From Caryophanon sp036309765 (GTDB taxonomy: Bacteria > Bacillota > Bacilli > Bacillales_A > Planococcaceae), in contig JAXJTE010000232.1 of assembly GCA_036309765.1 (NCBI GenBank), forward strand, positions 1 to 7,901: 7,901 nucleotides of DNA, in the 5' to 3' direction. Positions 1 to 5,019 of the stretch are shown here, piece after piece. How positions within the stretch are numbered: position 1 is the stretch's first letter; every line of letters starts with the position of its first letter. A program made the translations under genes and the position numbers. The notes beneath the pieces are model-generated. The model saw nothing but the letters and a program-made list of their open reading frames with translations, was not told the DNA's origin and searched no databases.

Positions 1-564
1 CCAAAAGGCGAAACATACACGTTCTGGGGAGACGGCTTAAGCCAAGGTCACTCAGATGCCGTTCGTCGCATTGCAGGCGTGAAAAACGCAGTACAATACA
101 CATTACCGATTACAGAAGCGGTTGATCGTGTACGCGCTGGTGAAAACCCAGAGTTATCGACGCGCGAAAAGCATGCGCGTGAATGCTTCGTCGTATTAGA
201 AGAAGGCGCAGATGCAGCGGCAATCGAAAAAGAAATTAAAGAAATGCCAAACTACTTCGCAGACTACGACACGACAGTAAACTTCATTTCAGAAGACGAG
301 CTAAAAGCAAATCACTCTGGTATGCCACACGGTGGATTTGTCATCCGCTCAGGTGAATCAGGCGAAGGCGACAAACAAATTTTAGAGTTCTCTTTAAAAT
401 TAGAGTCAAACCCAATGTTCACATCAAGCGTATTAGTTGCGTACGCACGTGCAGCACACAAACTAGCAGCGAAAAAAGACTTCGGTGCAAAAACAGTATT
501 CGATATTCCGTACGGCTTATTATCACCAAAATCAGCAGCGGAATTACGCAAAGAGTTACTATAA
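1..564 (+). CDS. ddh: meso-diaminopimelate D-dehydrogenase, C-terminal part (5' end outside window)
   Basis: The frame is open from base 1 and gives 187 residues before TAA at 562-564. The family is about 320-330 residues long, so roughly 140 N-terminal residues, including the NADP-binding Rossmann start, lie outside the window. The enzyme carries out reversible NADPH-dependent reductive amination of tetrahydrodipicolinate to meso-diaminopimelate in the cytosol, a one-step bypass of the acylated lysine/DAP branches. Recognisable family blocks are FWGDGLSQGHSDAVRRI near residues 8-24, the following NAVQYTLP, and MPHGGFV near residues 108-114, which match what I recall of Corynebacterium and Lysinibacillus enzymes. 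The GTG at 79 is an internal valine codon, not a start, because homology continues upstream of it. The gene ends 4 bases before a strong terminator. Identification is firm; the start cannot be judged. Confidence 0.95.
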   Translation, partial: PKGETYTFWGDGLSQGHSDAVRRIAGVKNAVQYTLPITEAVDRVRAGENPELSTREKHARECFVVLEEGADAAAIEKEIKEMPNYFADYDTTVNFISEDELKANHSGMPHGGFVIRSGESGEGDKQILEFSLKLESNPMFTSSVLVAYARAAHKLAAKKDFGAKTVFDIPYGLLSPKSAAELRKELL

Positions 565-568
565 GACA

Positions 569-607
569 AAAAACGGTATCGGGGGAATGGTCTCCGATGC
601 CGTTTTT
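569..607. terminator. Bidirectional Rho-independent terminator between ddh and the GNAT gene
   Basis: A 14-bp stem (569-582 with 594-607, one G-T wobble) encloses an 11-nt loop. Five T residues end the right arm, and an A-run flanks the left arm and becomes a U-tract on the minus strand. It lies 4 bases after the ddh stop and 5 bases beyond the stop of the minus-strand GNAT gene, so it can end both convergent transcripts. Confidence 0.85.
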
Positions 608-612
608 GCTGT

Positions 613-888
613 TTACACTTCTAAATCGCTGTACTTATCCGATGTGTTGAACTTCTTCACAACGTACGGGCAGACGGCTTTCATTTTGTAATCGTGCTCG
701 CGTGCGTATTTTGCTGCGGCATCAAGTAGCTGCTCGCCCATATTTTGTCCGCGCAGTGAATCATCGACGTATGTGCCGTTCATGATCATCACGTTATCGT
801 CTAATTGCCAGACGATTTGTCCAACTTGTTCACCTGCACCGTTTTTTACTTCGAAGCCGCGTTCGTTGTCCATTAATTGAATTGACAT
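613..888 (-). CDS. Small GNAT-fold N-acetyltransferase (YjdJ / Acetyltransf_CG type, COG2388-like)
   Basis: A 91-residue protein. An upstream in-frame ATG at 915 would add 9 residues, but the strong Shine-Dalgarno AAGGAGG (896-902) lies inside that extension and sits at proper spacing before the ATG at 886-888, so I choose the shorter form. It fits the single-domain, short GNAT group. RGQNMG (residues 46-51) is the acetyl-CoA pyrophosphate-binding loop (R/Q-x-x-G-x-G/A, with N-M-G here). The conserved CPYV near residues 73-76 follows the helix, as in the 'CG' subfamily. Substrate is unknown; these proteins are often poorly characterised. It lies 62 bases downstream of leuA on the same strand, with no clear terminator between, so it may be cotranscribed with leuA. 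A perfect palindrome (906-932) occupies that gap. Confidence 0.85.
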   Translation of the reverse strand: MSIQLMDNERGFEVKNGAGEQVGQIVWQLDDNVMIMNGTYVDDSLRGQNMGEQLLDAAAKYAREHDYKMKAVCPYVVKKFNTSDKYSDLEV

Positions 889-905
889 GCCAATTCCTCC
901 TTCAT

Positions 906-932
906 ATGTAATCACTCACATAATGATTACAT
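906..932. repeat. Perfect 9-bp inverted repeat in the leuA-GNAT gap
   Basis: Arms ATGTAATCA (906-914) and TGATTACAT (924-932) are exact reverse complements separated by 9 bases, giving arm centres 18 bases apart. The repeat ends 4 bases upstream of the GNAT gene's Shine-Dalgarno sequence. It has no U-tract, so it is not a normal terminator. It could be an operator for a dimeric regulator or an mRNA hairpin in the leuA-GNAT transcript. I could not match it to a known Bacillales box (Zur/PerR/Fur, TnrA and Rex consensus do not fit). Confidence 0.6.
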
Positions 933-950
933 TCCACGAAATGTGCTCGC

Positions 951-2525
951 TTAAACGTTCGTCGGCTGAAGCTGTGCGACGATAATGCTATTAATGGCGT
1001 TAATGTAAGCAAGTGCAGAGGCGCGTAAAATGTCCGTATCGGCTGCCTTGCTCATATATTGCTCGCCGTTATGCTCGAGCGTAATTTTTACTTTGCCAAG
1101 TGTTTCTTTGCCGCGCGATACGCTTGAAATGTTGTACTCGACAAGCTTGACATCAAGTTTTGTCACGGCTGCAATAGCAGAGTATAGCGCATCGACTGGA
1201 CCTGTGCCGTTTGCTGAAGCGCTTAACGTATCAGCGCCGCGCGTTAGGCGAACTGACGCAGAAGGGAATGTCGAGTTTGAAATCACTTGTAAGTCTTGTA
1301 AGTCATAAAACGAATCGCTAAACTGCGTGCGTGATGTATCTTCGGCTTCGTCCGTCGCTTCATAATAGCTCTCAACGATGACGTATAAGTCGTGGTTGTA
1401 CACTTCCTTTTTCGCATCCGCAAGCTGTAAAAATCGCTCAAACACCGCTTCAAACTGCTCGTTCGTCTCCGGTAAAATGCCAAGCGTCGATAGCGCATTT
1501 TTCACCGCATGACGACCTGAGCGCGCCGTTAACACAAGCTCCATATCTTCTAAGCCGACATCTTCTGGGTGTACAATTTCATACGCATCACGCGATTTTA
1601 ATAAGCCGTCTTGGTGAATGCCTGATGAGTGCGCGAATGCATTGTCACCTGTGATCGCTTTGTTCACCTGCACATCAAGCCCCATAAAGCTTGACACTAA
1701 ACGTGACGTATTCATAATTTCACGCGTGTTCACATTCGTCGTCGCGTTGAACACATCTTGTCGCGTTTTCATCGCCATGACAACTTCCTCAAGCGCGGCG
1801 TTACCTGCACGCTCGCCAATCCCGTTAATCGTCACTTCGACTTTATCGGCGCCGTTTTTCACTGCGGCAAGCGTATTCGCCGTCGCCATGCCAAGATCGT
1901 TATGGCAATGCACCGATAAAATAACGTCTGGGTTCGTATTTTTCATGCGGTCGTTGAGGCGGTAAATTAAATGCCCCCATTCACCAGGGTCTGCGTAGCC
2001 AACTGTGTCCGGCACGTTAATCATCGTTGCGCCTGCTTTCATGACCGCTTCAATCGTTGACCATAAGTACTCAAAGTCCGAGCGTGAAGCGTCCTCCGTT
2101 GAATATTGAACTTGCGGGCAAAGTGTTTTCGCGTATTTCACGGCGTCTACACCGATTTGTAAAATTTGTTCCTTCGATTTACTGAATTTTTTCTCCACAT
2201 GAATGTCAGACGTGCCAAGCACCATGTGAATCATCGGGTTTTGCGCGTATTTTACCGCTTCGTACACACGGTCGATGTCGTACTGCACCGCGCGAGCAAG
2301 TGCTGTAATCATGATGTCCGATGTATTGCCGACGCGTTCAGCGACAGCTTTAACCGCCTCGAAATCACCTTGAGAGGAAGCAGGGAAGCCAGCTTCAATA
2401 ATATCGACGCCGAGCTTTTTTAACTGCTGTGCAATCTCTACTTTTTCATATAAATTGAGCTTGGCACCAGGCACTTGCTCACCGTCACGTAATGTCGTAT
2501 CAAACACTAAAATATTTCTTGTCAT
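951..2525 (-). CDS. leuA: 2-isopropylmalate synthase
   Basis: A 524-residue protein, the usual length for bacterial LeuA (E. coli about 523). It condenses acetyl-CoA with 2-oxoisovalerate to 2-isopropylmalate, the committed step of leucine synthesis. The TIM-barrel catalytic domain opens with DTTLRDGEQ (residues 9-17, with catalytic R13 and metal ligand D14). Further metal ligands are in HCHND (206-210), and N242 lies in the GERAGN block. The HSSGIHQDG block (299-307) is the linker typical of LeuA rather than homocitrate synthase. The C-terminal LeuA dimer domain (about 400-517, with GPVDALYSAI at 442-451) is the leucine feedback site. The ATG is preceded by AGGGGG at suitable spacing. The gene stands alone, with no ilv or leuBCD neighbours, and carries a T-box leader plus a CodY-like site. 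It could be a second leuA copy; the window cannot show this. Confidence 0.97.
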   Translation of the reverse strand: MTRNILVFDTTLRDGEQVPGAKLNLYEKVEIAQQLKKLGVDIIEAGFPASSQGDFEAVKAVAERVGNTSDIMITALARAVQYDIDRVYEAVKYAQNPMIHMVLGTSDIHVEKKFSKSKEQILQIGVDAVKYAKTLCPQVQYSTEDASRSDFEYLWSTIEAVMKAGATMINVPDTVGYADPGEWGHLIYRLNDRMKNTNPDVILSVHCHNDLGMATANTLAAVKNGADKVEVTINGIGERAGNAALEEVVMAMKTRQDVFNATTNVNTREIMNTSRLVSSFMGLDVQVNKAITGDNAFAHSSGIHQDGLLKSRDAYEIVHPEDVGLEDMELVLTARSGRHAVKNALSTLGILPETNEQFEAVFERFLQLADAKKEVYNHDLYVIVESYYEATDEAEDTSRTQFSDSFYDLQDLQVISNSTFPSASVRLTRGADTLSASANGTGPVDALYSAIAAVTKLDVKLVEYNISSVSRGKETLGKVKITLEHNGEQYMSKAADTDILRASALAYINAINSIIVAQLQPTNV

Positions 2526-2551
2526 TGGTCATTCCCCCTATAAAATAAATG

Positions 2552-2591
2552 AAAAAAAGCCCGCCTCTATCAATAACGATAGAGACGAGCT
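2552..2591 (-). terminator. T-box-controlled transcription terminator of leuA
   Basis: A 14-bp stem (2591-2578 with 2571-2558, two G-U pairs) and a 6-nt loop are followed by seven U residues (2558-2552). It is the intrinsic terminator alternative to the T-box antiterminator and lies about 26 bases before the leuA start. Confidence 0.93.
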
Positions 2592-2795
2592 TGAACTCGC
2601 GGTACCACTCTATTTGAGCAAATTTGCTCCAACTTTGGCGTTTTGTAACGGGCACGACCCGATTATCGCTACTAATGTTCACGACAATAGCTCCTGGACG
2701 AGTTCAAATTGTGTCACTGCTAGCTTCCACCAACCGCTAGCTCTCTATAAGCTGACGTGCAATTTTACTACTTCCAATCAACGCTTGTATATTTG
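2552..2795 (-). promoter_or_regulatory. Leucine-specific T-box riboswitch in the leuA leader
   Basis: The minus-strand leader carries the T-box core GTGGTACCGCG (2598-2608), followed by GAGTTCAAG-type sequence. The UGGU at 2604-2607 would pair with the 3' end of uncharged tRNA bearing discriminator A, as bacterial tRNA-Leu does. Stem I shows the AGTA element near its 5' side, the AGAGAG bulge and distal hairpin (CTAGC pairing GCTAG), and GAA before the specifier. The specifier triplet is CTC at 2700-2702, a leucine codon, followed by GTCCAGGAGC as in known Leu T-boxes. A stem II region (ATTGTCG with CGATAAT), a CGGG/CCCG hairpin and a stem III palindrome (2616-2629) precede the T-box. Sequence ATAGAG just before the core can pair with CTCTAT in the terminator's 5' arm, giving an exclusive antiterminator. 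Uncharged tRNA-Leu is therefore predicted to allow leuA readthrough. The 5' end is estimated from the promoter. Confidence 0.95.
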
Positions 2796-2801
2796 TTCCT
2801 T

Positions 2802-2831
2802 AGTGTAGCCGATTGACTTTCAGCTTGTCAA
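2802..2831 (-). promoter_or_regulatory. Sigma-A promoter of leuA
   Basis: The -35 TTGACA (2831-2826, perfect) and the -10 TACACT (2807-2802, four of six) are 18 bases apart on the minus strand. The predicted start near 2795 fits the 5' edge of the T-box. The stop codon of the preceding NRDE gene is only 18 bases upstream of the -35. No terminator separates them, so NRDE transcripts could also enter the T-box. Confidence 0.75.
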
Positions 2832-2832
2832 C

Positions 2833-2847
2833 AATATTTAGAAAATT
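2833..2847 (-). promoter_or_regulatory. Candidate CodY-binding box upstream of the leuA promoter
   Basis: The minus-strand sequence AATTTTCTAAATATT matches the CodY consensus AATTTTCWGAAAATT at 13 of 15 positions (differences at positions 9 and 12). It ends one base before the -35 hexamer, where bound CodY would block polymerase. CodY represses branched-chain amino acid genes when isoleucine, leucine, valine and GTP are plentiful. The site begins inside the NRDE-to-leuA gap next to the NRDE stop codon. The assignment rests on consensus match and position only. Confidence 0.6.
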
Positions 2848-2848
2848 T

Positions 2849-3607
2849 CTACAACCGGCACGTCGCAAAAAGCGTTTTTTCCTCTACATACGTCGTTGGC
2901 TGTCCGTTGTCGTACGTTTGCTCGATAAACGTAAAATACTGTTCGTCGCTTCGTATGTAAGTCGTGCAGCGCGTGCCGTAGCCTTCAAACGCAATGAAAA
3001 TGGACGACAGCTTTTCCTCCATTTCAAGCGGAATACCAGTAGCAGGCAATTGGTCGATCGGTGCGCGCTCAGGCTGCTGCATAAGGCGAATAAATGCTTC
3101 AGGTGCTGCGCCGCTTTCATAGAGCGGAATGAACTGCTCACGGACGCGCACAACTTTTGGCCAAGGCGTGCCGAGCGTGTTGTTGCAAAGCGTATAATAG
3201 CCGGTCGTAAGCTTCGTCATATCGTTAAAAATATTATTGTAATGATAAAATTCCTCTCCATCAAACAGTAAAATGTTGAAGCCGCCGTATAGCTCGCGTT
3301 CTTCTTTTAACACGTCGATAAAGTCGCGAGCACGCACATCGCTCGTTAAAAAGTTCGTCACGAGTTCACCGCGCGAACGGTCACCGAGTATGCGACTTTG
3401 CGGGTGACGCACGTTCGTTACTGCGGCGAAGCGTCGATCTTTCGTGACAGCAAGCCATGCACCACCAGCTTGCGCGTCCTGACCGGCGAACAAGCCGTTT
3501 TCCCAATAATGTGCCGCGATGGCAGGACGATTCGTAAACTCGTCGCGATTTGCGATCACTGTATAGCTTTTCGTCTCCTCGTGAAACGCTAATTGAATTA
3601 AACACAT
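2849..3607 (-). CDS. NRDE family protein (TANGO2-like, PF05742)
   Basis: A 252-residue protein beginning MCLI, with the family-defining NRDE at residues 20-23 inside ANRDEF, GGAWL at 48-52, the VTNVR segment at 63-67 and a late YGTRCTT block near 210-216. The conserved Cys2 and fold suggest relation to N-terminal-nucleophile hydrolases, but bacterial members have no settled activity; the animal homologue TANGO2 is linked to heme/lipid handling. No signal peptide or membrane segment is visible, so it is probably cytosolic. The ATG is preceded by AAGGAGGGG at good spacing. It lies between the terminator of the small acidic ORF (3650-3693) and the leuA promoter, so it is probably its own transcription unit. 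A GATAAT just upstream could be its -10, without a convincing -35. Confidence 0.9.
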   Translation of the reverse strand: MCLIQLAFHEETKSYTVIANRDEFTNRPAIAAHYWENGLFAGQDAQAGGAWLAVTKDRRFAAVTNVRHPQSRILGDRSRGELVTNFLTSDVRARDFIDVLKEERELYGGFNILLFDGEEFYHYNNIFNDMTKLTTGYYTLCNNTLGTPWPKVVRVREQFIPLYESGAAPEAFIRLMQQPERAPIDQLPATGIPLEMEEKLSSIFIAFEGYGTRCTTYIRSDEQYFTFIEQTYDNGQPTTYVEEKTLFATCRL

Positions 3608-3649
3608 AAAAACCCCTCCTTCTAGCTATTATCGTAGCAAGTTGAACGC

Positions 3650-3693
3650 AAAAAAGCGAGCAGCTCCGTCTGAATTTCAGTGGAACGCTCGCT
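3650..3693 (-). terminator. Rho-independent terminator of the small acidic ORF
   Basis: On the minus strand AGCGAGC (3693-3687) pairs with GCTCGCT (3661-3655). An inner GTTCC/GGAGC helix and a CTGA/TCAG tip lengthen the hairpin, and six U residues follow. It lies 36 bases after the stop of the 3730-3834 ORF and 43 bases before the NRDE start. It therefore separates the two units and supports the reality of a transcript from the small ORF. Confidence 0.88.
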
Positions 3694-3729
3694 ATATGAA
3701 TGCACTATTGGACTGCACGTCACTTCCTC

Positions 3730-3834
3730 CTAGTAGTCGTTGTCGTCAAACTCTACGCCGAAATCTTCCTCTTCGTATAAGTATGCGTTGTCGTTATCCT
3801 CGATTGCTTCGTACGTGTAAATAATGTTTGTCAT
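3730..3834 (-). CDS. Strongly acidic 34-residue micro-protein of unknown function
   Basis: The ORF is ATG (3834-3832) to TAG (3732-3730) and starts MTNIIYTYEAIEDNDN. Of 34 residues, 12 are Asp or Glu and none is Lys, Arg or His; five are Tyr. The acidic stretch EEED lies at 21-24, and a DD-D-Tyr end closes the peptide. There is no membrane segment or signal peptide. Translation signals are good: AGAGGGG ends 9 bases before the ATG. Transcription signals are complete: a TTTACA/TACACT promoter with 17-base spacing (3867-3895) about 33 bases upstream and a strong terminator 36 bases downstream. That full set argues it is a real monocistronic gene. I do not recognise the family. A charge-mimic or small binding partner is possible but unsupported. 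Confidence 0.7.
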   Translation of the reverse strand: MTNIIYTYEAIEDNDNAYLYEEEDFGVEFDDNDY

Positions 3835-3866
3835 GTTGTTGTGCCCCTCTCGTATAAGTTAATTGT

Positions 3867-3895
3867 AGTGTAAGTTATTTTTAAGATTTTGTAAA
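3867..3895 (-). promoter_or_regulatory. Predicted sigma-A promoter of the 34-codon ORF
   Basis: The -35 TTTACA (3895-3890, five of six) and the -10 TACACT (3872-3867, four of six) have a 17-base AT-rich spacer on the minus strand. The expected start near 3860 leaves a leader of about 25 bases containing the AGAGGGG ribosome binding site. The -10 hexamer is the same as in the leuA promoter. Confidence 0.6.
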
Positions 3896-3941
3896 TGTCT
3901 AAATTGTTAGAAAAGTTTGAATAAGGAAAGTTTTGAAAACG

Positions 3942-4049
3942 TCACCATGCTTGATACGACGCGAATGAAAGCGGTTGAAAACTTTTTGAAAATAATTTTT
4001 TTGCTTTGTGGATTAGCCAGTCAGTTTGCAGTTTGCGCATGAGAATCAT
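3942..4049 (-). CDS. Possible 35-residue basic micro-ORF (uncertain)
   Basis: ATG (4049-4047) to TGA (3944-3942). AGGAG at 4060-4056 lies 6-7 bases before the ATG, a textbook spacing. The peptide begins MILMRKLQTDWLIHKAKKLF and is basic (about seven Lys/Arg/His against one Asp). No family is recognised and no clear promoter is seen. Its Shine-Dalgarno sequence forms the 3' arm of the 4055-4115 hairpin. A competing plus-strand frame (3947-4042) overlaps it but has no ribosome binding site. It may be chance, or part of a dispersed element. Confidence 0.25.
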   Translation of the reverse strand: MILMRKLQTDWLIHKAKKLFSKSFQPLSFASYQAW

Positions 4050-4054
4050 AATAC

Positions 4055-4115
4055 ACTCCTGTTAGTAGGCTCTCCACAGGCTGTAGTCTCGCGCTCACGC
4101 TTTTCCTACTGGAGT
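4055..4115 (-). repeat. Structured inverted-repeat element, possibly a dispersed repeat or RNA
   Basis: The outer stem has two perfect segments, ACTCC (4055-4059) with GGAGT (4111-4115) and AGTAGG (4064-4069) with CCTACT (4105-4110), with a 4-base bulge. Read on the minus strand, the interior can form two further hairpins, GCG-TGAG-CGC (4100-4091) and CTACA-GCC-TGTGG (4086-4074). The second needs a G-U pair that exists only on the minus strand, hinting at that sense. The fold is a three-way junction without a U-tract. It is not a tRNA or a known riboswitch that I recognise. Confidence 0.45.
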
Positions 4116-4331
4116 CCACCTCTTGTTTCGAGCCTCGTTCGCATTCTAAATTTCAATCACCCTATATATACGTCAGTCAACACAACGAAAAAACAAATTT
4201 CGCACAAACTGTTCAACAACGGCATGATACATGTCATATAGCAAGTGTGACAAATACGTCTATGGGCTAGCGGTAAAACGAGACATAATAAGAGTAACAA
4301 AAGACGAACGATTAAAAGGATGTGGCGAGAC

Positions 4332-4973
4332 ATGGCACAAATTGTGACGATGCAAGCAAATTATTCAAAGAGACAAGAACTATGGAACACCATTACACAC
4401 GGACTCGGATTCGTTTTAGCGATACCAGCGACGTGGGCACTCGTTGACAAAGCACAAGCAAACGGATCGATGACAGAGCTAGCGAGCTATCTCATTTTCG
4501 GGATTGCGATGATGGTGCTGTACTTATCATCAACGCTGTACCACGCATTACCGGTATATAAAGACTTCTTTAAAAAGATGGACCACGGCGCAATCTTTTT
4601 ACTCATCGCCGGCACGTACGCACCGATTTCATTAATTGCAGTTGGTGGCACGCTCGGCTGGACGATTTTAATTGTGGAGCTAACGTTAGCAGTCGTTGGG
4701 ATTGTCTTAAAGTTTTACTTCGTGCATCGCTTCAAACGCGCATCACTGATTGTGTACATTGCGATGGGCTGGTTGATTATTTTCGCGTATAAGCCGTTGC
4801 TTGCGGTAATTGGTGCAGAAGGTTTCCTATGGTTACTTGCAGGTGGTTTAAGCTACACAGTCGGCACATATTTTTATAGAAATGACAACATTCCTTACAA
4901 TCATGCGATTTGGCACTTATTCGTGTTAGGTGGAAGTGCATGTATGTATGTAACGGTGTTGAACTACTTATAA
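4332..4973 (+). CDS. trhA: Hemolysin III / PAQR-family membrane protein (TrhA/YplQ-like)
   Basis: A 213-residue integral membrane protein with seven predicted hydrophobic helices and short loops, the expected size for bacterial hemolysin III family members. Family metal-site motifs are present: SSTLYH (66-71, His71), DHGAIFLLIAGTYAP (84-98), and HAIWH near the C-terminus (His191 and His195), which together with the Ser/Asp residues fit the PAQR hydrolase-like zinc site. The early H-x-x-G (23-26) also matches. Despite the name, members are mostly linked to membrane lipid homeostasis rather than proven haemolysis. I choose ATG 4332: AAGGATGTG lies 7 bases upstream, whereas the ATG at 4320 overlaps that Shine-Dalgarno sequence and has none of its own. 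The gene is monocistronic, ending at a terminator shared with the convergent cyclase gene. The symbol follows family naming and is not proven by the window. Confidence 0.92.
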   Translation: MAQIVTMQANYSKRQELWNTITHGLGFVLAIPATWALVDKAQANGSMTELASYLIFGIAMMVLYLSSTLYHALPVYKDFFKKMDHGAIFLLIAGTYAPISLIAVGGTLGWTILIVELTLAVVGIVLKFYFVHRFKRASLIVYIAMGWLIIFAYKPLLAVIGAEGFLWLLAGGLSYTVGTYFYRNDNIPYNHAIWHLFVLGGSACMYVTVLNYL

Positions 4974-4978
4974 ATGAC

Positions 4979-5017
4979 AAACCCGTTGAGGCATCATTGC
5001 TTCAACGGGTTTTTTTA
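4979..5017. terminator. Terminator between the hemolysin III and diguanylate cyclase genes
   Basis: AACCCGTTGAGGC (4980-4992) pairs with GCTTCAACGGGTT (4999-5011) with one G-U pair and a 6-base loop, and a run of T follows on the plus strand. It begins 5 bases after the hemolysin III stop. The cyclase gene ends at 5020 on the other strand, where the trailing tract is weaker, so it acts best for the plus-strand gene but may serve both. Confidence 0.88.
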
Positions 5018-5019
5018 GG

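Larger units (their letters stand above)
3835..4331. other. Long intergenic region without a clear large gene
   Basis: The right side lacks coding character: the 71-codon plus-strand frame (4026-4241) has no usable ribosome binding site and runs through the inverted-repeat element. What is visible is the micro-ORF promoter (3867-3895), a possible 35-codon minus ORF (3942-4049), a structured element (4055-4115), and AT-rich sequence upstream of the hemolysin III gene. A CATAAT at 4284-4289 could be the -10 of that gene, but no -35 is convincing. No tRNA or known riboswitch core was seen. Confidence 0.6.

Noticed and set aside
613..915. Longer GNAT start at 915
   Set aside because: The strong AAGGAGG lies inside that extension and is correctly spaced for the ATG at 888.
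2839..2851. Small palindrome TAGAAAATTTCTA at the NRDE stop
   Set aside because: AT-rich, short, no U-tract. It partly overlaps the CodY-like box and needs no separate explanation.
2813..3271. 152-codon plus-strand frame opposite the NRDE gene
   Set aside because: Shadow of the minus-strand gene: Arg-rich, no ribosome binding site, and the NRDE family motifs fix the real frame.
3979..3993. Second CodY-like sequence (AACTTTTTGAAAATA)
   Set aside because: Three mismatches in a very AT-rich stretch and not next to a convincing promoter of a nutritional gene.
3947..4042. 31-codon plus frame with a hydrophobic tail resembling a signal peptide (from Met 3965)
   Set aside because: No Shine-Dalgarno sequence before either ATG, and the frame stops at the edge of the repeat element. 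The hydrophobicity comes from a T-rich tract.
4026..4241. 71-codon plus-strand frame in the intergenic region
   Set aside because: No ribosome binding site, low-complexity Ser/Arg-rich reading through the inverted-repeat element, and no family recognised. Treated as non-coding.
4320..4331. Upstream ATG of the hemolysin III gene
   Set aside because: It overlaps the AAGGATGTG ribosome binding site that serves ATG 4332 and has no site of its own.
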